Source: Arthrobacter sp. ok362 (GTDB lineage Bacteria; Actinomycetota; Actinomycetes; Actinomycetales; Micrococcaceae). From it: DNA of 64,000 nt. The DNA lies in NCBI RefSeq assembly GCF_900102785.1, contig NZ_FNGC01000011.1:124001-188000 (forward strand), read 5' to 3'. Numbering within the stretch: position 1 is the stretch's first letter; every line of letters begins with the position of its first letter. The notes under the pieces are model-generated. The model saw only the letters and a program-made list of their open reading frames with translations, had not been told where the DNA came from and did no database searches. Position numbers and translations under genes: made by a program. Below, piece by piece: positions 26,248 through 35,615 of this stretch.

Positions 26248-26856
26248 TTAATCGAGAAGGTGTAGCTGATCGGGGGAGTCGAGGTCCTCGCCGCCGGAGA
26301 GGTCACTGCAGTCCACCAGATCAACCAGATCCGGATGGGCCTGCAGGAACCCGCGCGCTCCGGCGTCGCCCGTTGCTGTTTCCGCGGCTTCAGCGCGAAG
26401 GCCGGCGTCGAGCAGCAGCGGGTGCCCCCGTTGCAATTTGCCCTCCGCATCGCTGTAGGCGGCCGCCGTCACCCGGCCCGGCCGGTGGGCTGCCAGCACC
26501 CGGGCGACGGTCTCCCTGCTCAGGCCGGGCTGGTCCACCAGCGCGATGAGCACATGGTCCCCCGGGGCCGCCGCGGCAACACCGGCCCGGAACGAGCCTC
26601 CCATCCCGGTGGCCCAGTCCGGGTTTTCGATGACCCGGTGCCGGCTGAGGACGGTGACGGCGCGGACCCTCGCCGCCTCCGCGCCGAGCACCGTCACCAC
26701 TTCCCGGCAGCCGCCCGCGAGCAGCACGTCAGCGAGCACTTCGACCAGCGTGCGGCCCTGGAACGGGAGCAACGCCTTGGGCCCACGTCCCAGCCGCGTC
26801 CCGGCTCCGGCGGCCAGCAGCACCGCCGTCGTGCCCGGTGCGCCGCTATCGCTCAT
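26248..26856 (-). CDS. MobA/MocA-like nucleotidyltransferase
   Basis: 202-aa NTP-transferase with the nucleotide loop LLAAGAGTRLGRGPKALLPF and the metal-site region LIALVDQPGLS. This class makes molybdopterin cytosine or guanine dinucleotide. Placement next to the molybdenum xanthine dehydrogenase suggests maturation of that cofactor, probably the cytosine form. It sits 6 bp downstream of uraH on the same strand. Confidence 0.82.
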   Translation of the reverse strand: MSDSGAPGTTAVLLAAGAGTRLGRGPKALLPFQGRTLVEVLADVLLAGGCREVVTVLGAEAARVRAVTVLSRHRVIENPDWATGMGGSFRAGVAAAAPGDHVLIALVDQPGLSRETVARVLAAHRPGRVTAAAYSDAEGKLQRGHPLLLDAGLRAEAAETATGDAGARGFLQAHPDLVDLVDCSDLSGGEDLDSPDQLHLLD

Positions 26857-26862
26857 CTGCCA

Positions 26863-27204
26863 TCAGCTTCCCCGGTAGGTGGAGTAGGCGAAGGGGCTGA
26901 GCAGCAGGGGGACGTGGTAGTGGGGCTGCGTTTGGGAGACAGCGAAGGTCAGTGTGACTTCGGGGAAGAAAGTCTCGGTCCCGGCGGCGGCGTAATAGGC
27001 TCCGGTGTCGAAGCCCAGCCGGTACGTGCCCGAGCCCAGGCTGTCGGGGCCAAGCGATGTGATGCGCCCGTCGTCACCCGTGGCGCCTGCCGCGATCCTG
27101 ACCCAGCGGTCGCCGTCGAGCATGTCCAAGGTGACGGCGACGCCCGCGGCGGGCTTGCCGGAGCCGGTGTCCAGGACGTGGGTAGTGACGTGGGATGTGC
27201 TCAT
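26863..27204 (-). CDS. uraH: 5-Hydroxyisourate hydrolase
   Basis: 113-aa transthyretin-related protein. It begins with HVTTHVLDTGSGKPA and ends with SPFAYSTYRGS, the diagnostic C-terminal YRGS tetrapeptide. It hydrolyses the urate oxidase product to OHCU. ATG 27204 overlaps the uraD stop by 4 bp, giving stoichiometric coupled synthesis of the two enzymes. Confidence 0.95.
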   Translation of the reverse strand: MSTSHVTTHVLDTGSGKPAAGVAVTLDMLDGDRWVRIAAGATGDDGRITSLGPDSLGSGTYRLGFDTGAYYAAAGTETFFPEVTLTFAVSQTQPHYHVPLLLSPFAYSTYRGS

Positions 27205-27698
27205 GCGCCGATCAGTCCTTCGAGTCGGAGTACCGCGATTTCGCGCAGCTGCTGGCCGATAACTACTAATTCCTCTTCGGGAGTGTGGGCGAGCCTGGTG
27301 TTGAGGGCGGCCAGGATCTCCTCTTGGCTGCGGCCGGCCGCACGGATCAGGAACACCTGGCCGAATTTTTGTTCATAGCTTCGGTTCCCCTCGGCTATGG
27401 CTGCTGCGGCGGCCGGATCCGGGGCGCCAAGAGTCGCCTGCTCCAACTGGGAGAGCCGGGCCTCCGTGCTGTTTCCAGCGGCCCGTTCGCCGATGCGGGG
27501 ATGGTGGGCCAGGGCGCCCTCCACCTCCGCGTCCGTGAAGGGTTCCGCCGCGCGGCGGGCGGCTTCGAGGAGGCTTCCGGTGCTCCCGAAGGGCCTGGAA
27601 TCGACGATCTCCCCAATCCACCGCCCAATGTCCAAGCAGGGACGCACGGCGGCGGCGGCCTCCGTGCGTCCGGCAGCGTTAAAGTCCTCCAGCAGCAT
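27201..27698 (-). CDS. uraD: OHCU decarboxylase
   Basis: 2-oxo-4-hydroxy-4-carboxy-5-ureidoimidazoline decarboxylase, yielding (S)-allantoin. The 165-aa all-helical protein contains the catalytic histidine in ALAHHPRIGE and the conserved LNTRLAHTPEEELVV. GGGGAT precedes ATG 27698; the frame is open further upstream, but without a similar site or family-like sequence. It is first in the coupled uraD-uraH-nucleotidyltransferase unit. Confidence 0.93.
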   Translation of the reverse strand: MLLEDFNAAGRTEAAAAVRPCLDIGRWIGEIVDSRPFGSTGSLLEAARRAAEPFTDAEVEGALAHHPRIGERAAGNSTEARLSQLEQATLGAPDPAAAAAIAEGNRSYEQKFGQVFLIRAAGRSQEEILAALNTRLAHTPEEELVVIGQQLREIAVLRLEGLIGA

Positions 27699-27721
27699 GT
27701 GCCAGATCCCCGATGTCCCGG

Positions 27722-28585
<864 letters not shown>

Positions 28586-28709
28586 TCAGTACGTGGGCCC
28601 CACTCTAGCGGCCGGCACCCCCGCCGCCAGTGCCTGTTCACCATCCGGAATGAGGAACTCCTCCGCCAGCGCGGCCCATTGCGGCCGGAAGGAATAGAGG
28701 CAGCCCATG

Positions 28710-29852
28710 TCAGCGGCCCCCGGTTTCCCTAGCCTCGCTTGCGAAGCTGGACACGAGGCCGGACTCGTATCCGGACGCGAGCGGAGTGTGCGCGGCACGT
28801 TCGTCGAGCACAGCCAGAGCCCTGGCCGAGCGCTTGGGAAACGGGGAACAGGCCAGCCGCAGCCAGGCGCCGTCGGAATAAGCATGGAACCGGTCCGGGC
28901 TGACGTGCAGCTCTTCCGCGGCAGCCAGGATCCGCGTGTGGGCCGCCAGATACCGGTCCAGCGAAATGCAGCGTACGCGGGCACGCAGTTCCAAATGAAC
29001 GTCCAGGTTGGCCAGATCCAGGGCGGCCTCGGCCTGGGCGGTATCGTCGAAATCCAGCAGGCCAAGCGGCGAGGGGCCGCCGGCGGCGAGGATTTGCTTG
29101 TCATGGAGGTCCCCGTGCGCCCAGACCAGCGGATCCGGTGCCGTCCGGAGCAGGTTCCGGGTCACCTCGTCGGCACGGGCACCCAGGGCGGCGCCTTGGG
29201 ATGCGGCTTCCGGGATGTCGTTGTGGTGCCGCAGCCAGCGGTGCGCCCAGCGCTGCAGATCGGCGACCTCCACCTCCGGGGAATGGACGGGCAACGCGGC
29301 CAGGGCTGCGTGCCCGGCGGAGCTACCCACCTGGGCGGTCCAGGCGTGCTGCCATCTCTCCCACAGTCGGTCGAACCCTTCATCACTGAGACCCGCGGTG
29401 TCGTCGCCCAAATCCCCCAGGGGCCGGCCGGGAACGGCGCTAAAGACGATAACGTCCGGAGAGTTCCGCAGCACCCTGGGTGCGGTGAAGGTCCCGGGGG
29501 CCAGGAGGAGCTCGGTCTGCGCGCAGCGTTCCGCGGGCACGATTGCACCGCCGGGCGGGAAGACCTTGATGTAGCCAGCATCGGTCCGGACGACGGCGCG
29601 CATGTGCGGCCGGTAGGACACCAGTTCCCCGCGCCGGGCCTCGGCCCGCAGGGATGGAAGCCCCGGATCGTCCGCGGGCAACAGCTCGAACGCTCCGCCA
29701 CGTAGCACGCCTCCCTGGACGCCGGCCTGCCCCGGCGCAACGACCTCCAGGATGTAGTCGCCGACCGTGCTGTCCGGCCATACCCGGTGGATCTGCCAGG
29801 TTTGCCCGGAAGAGTCGACGGCGGACCGCGGGACCGGCGGGTGCCAGCTCAT
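28710..29852 (-). CDS. APH-fold phosphotransferase
   Basis: 380 aa. The kinase catalytic loop is LVWAHGDLHDKQIL (Brenner-type HGDLH), followed by the metal-binding GLLDFDDTAQAEAALDL. The N-terminal lobe (residues 1-150) is divergent. The family phosphorylates small molecules such as aminoglycosides, choline or sugars; the substrate is not evident. ATG 29852 overlaps the stop of the 37-codon ORF by 4 bp, so it is the last coupled gene of the glycosyltransferase/ABC operon. Confidence 0.82.
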   Translation of the reverse strand: MSWHPPVPRSAVDSSGQTWQIHRVWPDSTVGDYILEVVAPGQAGVQGGVLRGGAFELLPADDPGLPSLRAEARRGELVSYRPHMRAVVRTDAGYIKVFPPGGAIVPAERCAQTELLLAPGTFTAPRVLRNSPDVIVFSAVPGRPLGDLGDDTAGLSDEGFDRLWERWQHAWTAQVGSSAGHAALAALPVHSPEVEVADLQRWAHRWLRHHNDIPEAASQGAALGARADEVTRNLLRTAPDPLVWAHGDLHDKQILAAGGPSPLGLLDFDDTAQAEAALDLANLDVHLELRARVRCISLDRYLAAHTRILAAAEELHVSPDRFHAYSDGAWLRLACSPFPKRSARALAVLDERAAHTPLASGYESGLVSSFASEARETGGR

Positions 29853-29962
29853 GCGATCAACTCCAGGGCTCGGCGGATAGGCCAGTCCGGCGGGTCCAGG
29901 AAGCGCTCTGCCGCGTGCAGCCATTGTCCCTGCAGCCGTTGTCCCTGCGGGGCGGTGCTCAT
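29849..29962 (-). CDS. Small ORF, 37 aa, coupled on both sides
   Basis: ATG 29962 overlaps the ABC exporter stop (ATGA), and its TGA overlaps the ATG of the phosphotransferase gene in the same way. The peptide starts MSTAPQGQRLQGQWLHAAER and continues with a Pro/Asp/Trp-rich stretch ending in RRALELIA. Perfect nesting between two neighbours supports real translation. The internal GQRLQGQWL repeat looks amphipathic. Function unknown; it could simply carry ribosomes into the kinase gene. Confidence 0.6.
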   Translation of the reverse strand: MSTAPQGQRLQGQWLHAAERFLDPPDWPIRRALELIA

Positions 29963-31845
29963 TTCGGCACCTTGAACAGTTCGCCCGGTTCTGCGTTCTG
30001 CTGCCGCTGGACCCAGCCGGCAAAGCGGGAGTCCGGATCGGCCAGCAATGACTGCGGCGCTTCATCTTCGAGAATTTCGCCGTCTTCGAGCCAGATCACC
30101 CGGTCGCACGATTGGGCCGAGTTGACGTCGTGGGTAATTGTGATGGAGGTCCGGCCTTCGGTGAGTGTGTCCAAGGCGTCGAGGACCGAATCCCGGGAGG
30201 CCGGATCAAGCCCGGCCGTCGCCTCGTCCAGGATCACGATGGGGGCCTTGCGGAGCATGGCGCGGGCTACGGCCAGCCGTTGACGCTGTCCCCCCGAAAG
30301 ATCGTTGGCCGCCTCGCCGAGGACAGTTTCGTAGCCCTCCGGCAGTGCGCGGATGAAACCGTCGGCCTGGGCAAGGGCTGCCACGGCTTCGATCTCCTCA
30401 TCGGTGGCATCGAGGCGGCCGAACCTGATGTTTTCCCGGACCGAAGTTCCGAACAGCACGGAGTCCTGGAGCAGGATTGAGACATGGGCACGCACGGAAG
30501 CGATGGTCAGGCCCCGCAGGTCCTTCCCTCCGAGACTGACACTCCCCTCCCAGGGGTCCACCATCCGAAGGATCATGCTTGCCAGCGTGGACTTCCCGGC
30601 CCCGGAGGGCCCCAGCACGGCGCAGTGCTGACCCGCCGGTATGGTCAGGGTGATCCCCTTGAGCACCGATGCCCCGTCGAAGTGACCGGCCCAGACGTTG
30701 TCGAACACGACGTCCGGGTGCGGGCTCGCCAGGGGGACGGCGTTAGGTGACTCGGGAACGTCACTCTGGGCGTCGAGCAGGTCGGCCACCCGTTCCCCGG
30801 AGGCCGTCGCGCGGGCGATACGGCTGGTGTACCTGGCCACATCCTTGAGCGGCCTCATCCCGGTTTTCAGGTAAAACAGGAAAACGGTCAGATCTCCGGG
30901 GGTCATCGCATGTTGCATCACCCTCCATCCGCCGGCAGCTAGGACCACCCCCGTCGCGATTCCGGTCAGGACGTCGGTTTTCCGTTGCAGGCTGGCGGAC
31001 AGCCTAAGCGTGGCCACCCCCGAGCCAGACGCTGCCTGGTTGCTCTTGCCGAAGCCCGAGCTGAGGGTGTCTTCGAGTCCATACGCCTGGACTTCGCGCA
31101 TTGCTCCCAGGGTTTGTGCGGCTGTGGTGGCCAGGGCACTTTCGCCCTTGCGTGATTTGCGGGCCGCGGTGGTAATCGATCCCGAGCTCTTACGGGAAAA
31201 CAAAATGAATATCCCGATGGACAGGAACGTCACCAGAGCGATAAAAGGATCGAGCCAGAGCATGATGATCATCATTGCGATCAGCGACACGATGTTGCCG
31301 ATGAGGGGGAGCCCTGCTGTGACTGCCACGTCCTGCAGCCGGGATACGTCCGCGACGAGCCGTTGGACCGTGTCGCCGGTGGAGGCGTGGCTGTGGTGGC
31401 GCATCGACAGGCTCTGGAGGTGGCGGAAGGTCCGGGCGCGCAATTCGGAGGAAACGCGGGTGCCCACGAGGGCAAACGAGATCGCGGACAGGTAGCTTGC
31501 CACGGCCCGGATTAGGCTGATGACAACTATTGCGCCGGCGCAGAGAAGCAGCACCTCGGCGCTTGCCTCCACGCTGAGCGGGGACCTGCGCAGATTGGCG
31601 CCGAGTGAGTGTGAGACGGAGTCGAGGACGATCTTCACCGGCCACGGTTCAAGAAGCCGGAAGAGAATTTCCACGGCCATGGCAATGAATCCCCAGGTGA
31701 TCAGCAACCTGTGCCCGCGCAGATGCGGGCGGATGCACCGCAAGGTCCGCTGCATCGGAGTGGGTTCGGAGGGCGCGTTGGTGCCGGTCCTTCGCCACAG
31801 TGTTCGCCAGCTACGGGGGTGTGAATGCCTGGCAGCGGTGGTCAT
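29959..31845 (-). CDS. ABC exporter, fused permease and ATPase
   Basis: 628 aa. The N-terminal half has about six transmembrane helices of type-1 exporter topology. The C-terminal nucleotide-binding domain has Walker A GPSGAGKST, signature LSGGQRQR and Walker B IVILDEATAGLD, all intact, with the switch His in ITHDV. It would act as a homodimer. It overlaps the preceding glycosyltransferase gene and the following small ORF by 4 bp each. Context suggests export of a glycosylated product. Confidence 0.9.
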   Translation of the reverse strand: MTTAARHSHPRSWRTLWRRTGTNAPSEPTPMQRTLRCIRPHLRGHRLLITWGFIAMAVEILFRLLEPWPVKIVLDSVSHSLGANLRRSPLSVEASAEVLLLCAGAIVVISLIRAVASYLSAISFALVGTRVSSELRARTFRHLQSLSMRHHSHASTGDTVQRLVADVSRLQDVAVTAGLPLIGNIVSLIAMMIIMLWLDPFIALVTFLSIGIFILFSRKSSGSITTAARKSRKGESALATTAAQTLGAMREVQAYGLEDTLSSGFGKSNQAASGSGVATLRLSASLQRKTDVLTGIATGVVLAAGGWRVMQHAMTPGDLTVFLFYLKTGMRPLKDVARYTSRIARATASGERVADLLDAQSDVPESPNAVPLASPHPDVVFDNVWAGHFDGASVLKGITLTIPAGQHCAVLGPSGAGKSTLASMILRMVDPWEGSVSLGGKDLRGLTIASVRAHVSILLQDSVLFGTSVRENIRFGRLDATDEEIEAVAALAQADGFIRALPEGYETVLGEAANDLSGGQRQRLAVARAMLRKAPIVILDEATAGLDPASRDSVLDALDTLTEGRTSITITHDVNSAQSCDRVIWLEDGEILEDEAPQSLLADPDSRFAGWVQRQQNAEPGELFKVPK

Positions 31846-33017
31846 TGCGTGGCCAGTCTGCGTGCAGGCGGCAGGGCCCCGGTGATCCGGGACAGCACAC
31901 CACTCCAGCTGAATCTCTGCACCGCGTCGCTGCGGGCCTCGAGCCCGAGCCTCTCCCGCAGGTTCGGATCTTCGCCGAGCCGGATGAGGGCATTCGCGAG
32001 TGCGGCCGGCTCCCCGGGCGGGACGAGGATTCCGGTGCGGCCGTCCTGGATGATGGACGGGATCTGGCCCACGGCGCTCGCGATCACGGGCAGCGCGGCC
32101 GCCATGTACTCAAAGACCTTTAGCGGCGAGAAGTAATCGTCTTCGCCGGGGGCGTCCGGGGGATAGGGCGCAGCGGCGGCGTCGAATTCTGCCAGGAGCC
32201 CGGGCACGGCAGCCGGCGGAACGGCGCCGGTGAACACCGTTGGCACGCCGAGAGATTCGGCGAGGCGTTCGAGATCCTCCCGGCCGGGGCCGTCACCCAC
32301 CACCTGGACCTGCCAGCGCAGGCCCGGGTCAAGGGTCTGTTGGTTGGCCAGGGCCACACCGTGCAGCAGGCCGGGGACACCATGCCAGGGCTTCAGCGTT
32401 CCGACAAACCCGACCGTGAGGTGGTCTGGATTCCGGCGCCCGGGACGGCGGGCCGAAATCCGGTCGACGTTCACGCCGTTCGCTGCCAGCACGGTTCTGG
32501 CGGTCGGCACCCGCGCCCGCACCCAGTGCACCACAGGATCCGAAACGCAGGCCACGACGTCGGCCGTTGCCGCGTTGCGGCGGAACACCGTCTCAGCCTT
32601 CTTCACATCCAGCAACTGACGGTACCGCTGCTGCTCCTCGATGAGCGGGGCGTTGACCTCGAGTACTGACGGCACGTCCAGGATGCGGGCCACCACGGAC
32701 AGCGCCGGACTGAACAGCGAATAGCGCTCGTAGAACAGCCCGCAGCCGTTGCGCAGGACCTCGTCCGCCAGGCCCAACGCGGCGTCCTGTACGGCCCGTT
32801 CCCGCGCGGGGCCCGGGACGGATTCCGGCCTGACTTCGACGACGTCGAGATCGGCAAGATCGCTGGGCCGCTCGGTGCCGAGCCGGGTGCAGTAGACCGT
32901 GACGGCGGCGCCGGTCCCGCGCCACGCCCGGACGATTTCCTGGACGTGCACCGAGGAGCCCTTGGTGCCGAAAACAGGCACGCCGGGGTCGGCGCAGAGG
33001 TAGGCCACGCGTGTCAT
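31842..33017 (-). CDS. Glycosyltransferase, GT4-like
   Basis: 391-aa GT-B enzyme. The N-terminus is VAYLCADPGVPVFGTKGSSVHVQEIV, and the C-terminal nucleotide-sugar region has VGFVGTLKPWHG and an acidic site in YFSPLKVFEYMAAALPVIAS. It transfers a sugar from a nucleotide donor to an unknown acceptor, probably on the cytoplasmic face. It overlaps by 4 bp both the preceding glycosyltransferase gene and the ABC exporter gene. Confidence 0.88.
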   Translation of the reverse strand: MTRVAYLCADPGVPVFGTKGSSVHVQEIVRAWRGTGAAVTVYCTRLGTERPSDLADLDVVEVRPESVPGPARERAVQDAALGLADEVLRNGCGLFYERYSLFSPALSVVARILDVPSVLEVNAPLIEEQQRYRQLLDVKKAETVFRRNAATADVVACVSDPVVHWVRARVPTARTVLAANGVNVDRISARRPGRRNPDHLTVGFVGTLKPWHGVPGLLHGVALANQQTLDPGLRWQVQVVGDGPGREDLERLAESLGVPTVFTGAVPPAAVPGLLAEFDAAAAPYPPDAPGEDDYFSPLKVFEYMAAALPVIASAVGQIPSIIQDGRTGILVPPGEPAALANALIRLGEDPNLRERLGLEARSDAVQRFSWSGVLSRITGALPPARRLATQ

Positions 33018-34234
33018 GCGACTCTCCTTTCCGAACGGGAGAGGGACCTCAGGAGCTCGGCCTGGCGGTGGACGTCGTAGTCCTCCTCGATCACGGCGCG
33101 TGCGTTGCGGGACATGGCAAGCCGGTCTGTGACGGGGGAGCCGAGCGTGCGGATGCCGCGGGCCAGGGCGTGCGGGTTACCCGGCCGGACCAGGACCCCG
33201 GTGGAGCCGTTCCGGACCACCTCGGGGATCCCGGTGACGGACGTGCTGACGCAGGGGACGCCGGTGGCCATGGCCTCAAGCAGGACCGTGGGCATGCCGT
33301 CCGCGTTGCCGTCGGCGCCGACCACGCAGGGCGCCGCGAAGATATCGGCGGATTGGAGCAGTTCGTGGACCTGGTCCTGGGTCTGGGGGCCGAGGAGGCG
33401 GACGTAGCCGCCGAGCCGGAGCTGATCGATGCTGGCCTCCAGCTCCTCGGCCATGATCCCGGTCCCGGCGATCCGGAGGTCCATTTTGACCCCCTGGTCC
33501 AGCAGTTCGGCGGCCGCGGGCAGAAGATGCTGGAAGCCTTTCTTCTCCACCAGGCGACCGATGGCGGCGATCCGCAGGGTAGGTCCGAGCGGGCGGGGCT
33601 CCCGGTAAGGGAAGCGCTCCAGCTCCAGGCCGTTGCGCACCAGGTGGAGCCGGGACGTCGAGCCCGGGAAGCGGCGGCGCAGGTAGCGCATGTTGTACTG
33701 GCTGATGGTCACGGCGTGGTGGGCCTGCTCAAGCTTGAGCCGCAGATCGTCGTCGCGGACCGATTCGTGGAAGATATCCACCGCGTGGGCCGTAAACGAG
33801 AAGGGGATGCCGGTAATGAAGGACGCCAGCCGGGCGACCGTCGTGGCGCCCGAGGCGAAGTGGACGTGCATGTGCCGGATGTTCCGGCCCTGCAAGGCGG
33901 TGGCCAGGTTGATGGCCTGGACGGCTTCGTCCGCCGTGGCGGCGGCGAGTTCGGCGAAGTTCAGGCCAAGGGCGGCCGTGAGCCCCGCCTCCTCGGCCAA
34001 CTGGAGGGCCTCCCACAGGGCTATCGTCTTGATGGGGCGGTCAATGTAGGTCACCGGTGCCTGGACCCGGGCGAGCTCGGGGTGGAACCGGGCGTCGTTG
34101 GTGGGCAGTAGCGAGAAGATCTCGATCCGGTCCCCCGCTGCTTCGCGGGCCAGGATTTCCGCAACGATGAACGTTTCGGAGAATCGCGGATACATCTTGA
34201 GGACGTAGGCGGTCCCCGGTTCAGACGGCCACAC
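33014..34234 (-). CDS. Glycosyltransferase, GT4 family (exopolysaccharide type)
   Basis: 406 aa. The start resembles WcaL/colanic-type transferases (YVLKMYPRFSETFIVAEILAR), with MHVHFASGATTVARL in the acceptor lobe and IGRLVEKKGFQHLL plus the E-x7-E element in DGMPTVLLEAMATGVPCV in the donor lobe. GTG 34234 has AAGGGAGGGG upstream and overlaps the previous gene by 14 bp. It is the second of three consecutive transferases. Confidence 0.88.
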   Translation of the reverse strand: MWPSEPGTAYVLKMYPRFSETFIVAEILAREAAGDRIEIFSLLPTNDARFHPELARVQAPVTYIDRPIKTIALWEALQLAEEAGLTAALGLNFAELAAATADEAVQAINLATALQGRNIRHMHVHFASGATTVARLASFITGIPFSFTAHAVDIFHESVRDDDLRLKLEQAHHAVTISQYNMRYLRRRFPGSTSRLHLVRNGLELERFPYREPRPLGPTLRIAAIGRLVEKKGFQHLLPAAAELLDQGVKMDLRIAGTGIMAEELEASIDQLRLGGYVRLLGPQTQDQVHELLQSADIFAAPCVVGADGNADGMPTVLLEAMATGVPCVSTSVTGIPEVVRNGSTGVLVRPGNPHALARGIRTLGSPVTDRLAMSRNARAVIEEDYDVHRQAELLRSLSRSERRVA

Positions 34235-35477
34235 GGCTGGCCCCTCCCTTCGCGCGCGCGGCTCCGTGTCCGTTGGCCCGGAACTGATCTGCACTGACTT
34301 GTTCGGGACTGATCTGATCGGAAGCGGCCTGCGGCTGCAGCAGCTCGGCGGCCAACTGCGGAACCCGAATCAGGCCGTCCAGCACCGCGCGACGGCGGTC
34401 CACAGTGGTGCCCAGCCGGGCGGCCAGCCAGCCGGCCAAGATCTCGGGGGTCAGCGTGCCAATGTCGTGTTGCTCCAGATACCCTGCCGCGGCCAGGGAC
34501 GCGGCCCGGATCCGCTGCTCGCCGCGCGACTGCGTGCGGGGCACGATCAGCGCGGGGACGGCGGTGCTCATGATCTCGCACACCGTGTTGTAGCCGCCCA
34601 TGGCGACGACGGCGCCGGCGTGCCGGATGTGGAACACCGTGTCATCCACTGCGGACACCACTTTGACGTTGGGGCGGGCCTGCTGCCGGAGGTCGTCGAG
34701 CTGCTCGGTGGGCATCTGCGGTCCGGCGACCACCAGGTGTCCCAGCCCGTCCGGCACCGGCGCGGCGACGGCGATGCTGGCCAGGGCGTAGCCGTCCGAG
34801 CCTCCGCCGACCGTCGTCATGCAGTAGGGGCCGGGCATGCAGCTGGTGCCGGAAACGGAAGGGCGCCCGTCGGCGAGGTAGCCGGTGTAGTGGATGAGCT
34901 TTCGGAGGGCGAACGGTATTTCGCCCGAGGCCACGGGATCGTGGACGGCGGGATCGCCGTAGACCCAGATGGCATCGAACAGGGCCTTGACCACGCGGGG
35001 GCCGCCCACTTTGGCCCATTCGCTGAGGGCCGCGGCGGGCGAGTCAAGGACCTCGCGGAGGCCCAGCACCACGCGGACGGGACCGGCAGTGCGTGCGCGC
35101 CGCAAGGCTGTTTCGAGTTCGCCATGAACGCCCGTGGCGTGCCGGTCCACCACCACCAGGTGGGGGGCGAAGCCGGCCAGCGTAGCCTGCAGCAACCGGG
35201 CCCGCAACGGCACGAGCTCATGCATGGGCAACGCCAGGTTCCGGGGCAGGTAGCCCGTGGACCCCTTCGCCACGCCGGGAAGAAGCACCCAGTCCCAGCC
35301 CTCGGGCAGCCGGAACGCCGGGGCCAAGTCTGTGCCGGTGATGAGGATTCCGGTGACAGGGCGTCCGATCAGCCCGGGAAGCTGATTGTTCAGCGCGTGC
35401 GCCAGCGCCAGGTTCCGGCGTACATGTCCCAGGCCCACTGAATCATGTGAGTACAGCACGATCCGCATTGGCTCCAC
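34221..35477 (-). CDS. MurG-like predicted glycosyltransferase (COG4671 type)
   Basis: 418 aa, GT-B fold. The N-terminus has SHDSVGLGHVRRNLALAHAL, and the C-terminal UDP-sugar lobe has VVAMGGYNTVCEIMS followed by PRTQSRGEQRIRA. GTG 35477 has GGGGAGGA six to seven bases upstream; ATG 35468 is the alternative. The C-terminus runs into a Gln/Ala-rich tail. First gene of the operon and preceded by the two-component genes, so transcription may depend on them. Confidence 0.85.
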   Translation of the reverse strand: MEPMRIVLYSHDSVGLGHVRRNLALAHALNNQLPGLIGRPVTGILITGTDLAPAFRLPEGWDWVLLPGVAKGSTGYLPRNLALPMHELVPLRARLLQATLAGFAPHLVVVDRHATGVHGELETALRRARTAGPVRVVLGLREVLDSPAAALSEWAKVGGPRVVKALFDAIWVYGDPAVHDPVASGEIPFALRKLIHYTGYLADGRPSVSGTSCMPGPYCMTTVGGGSDGYALASIAVAAPVPDGLGHLVVAGPQMPTEQLDDLRQQARPNVKVVSAVDDTVFHIRHAGAVVAMGGYNTVCEIMSTAVPALIVPRTQSRGEQRIRAASLAAAGYLEQHDIGTLTPEILAGWLAARLGTTVDRRRAVLDGLIRVPQLAAELLQPQAASDQISPEQVSADQFRANGHGAARAKGGASRVAV

Positions 35478-35615
35478 GGCAAATCCTCCCCGGCCCCCCG
35501 GTGCTCCCGGACATGGCTGCGATCGCAACTGTGCCCGGTGCCGGCGCTGTCTGATGATAGACACCAGCCTGCGCCCCAAGAGTGAGGATGGGATGAGGAG
35601 AAGATTAAGGATTTC

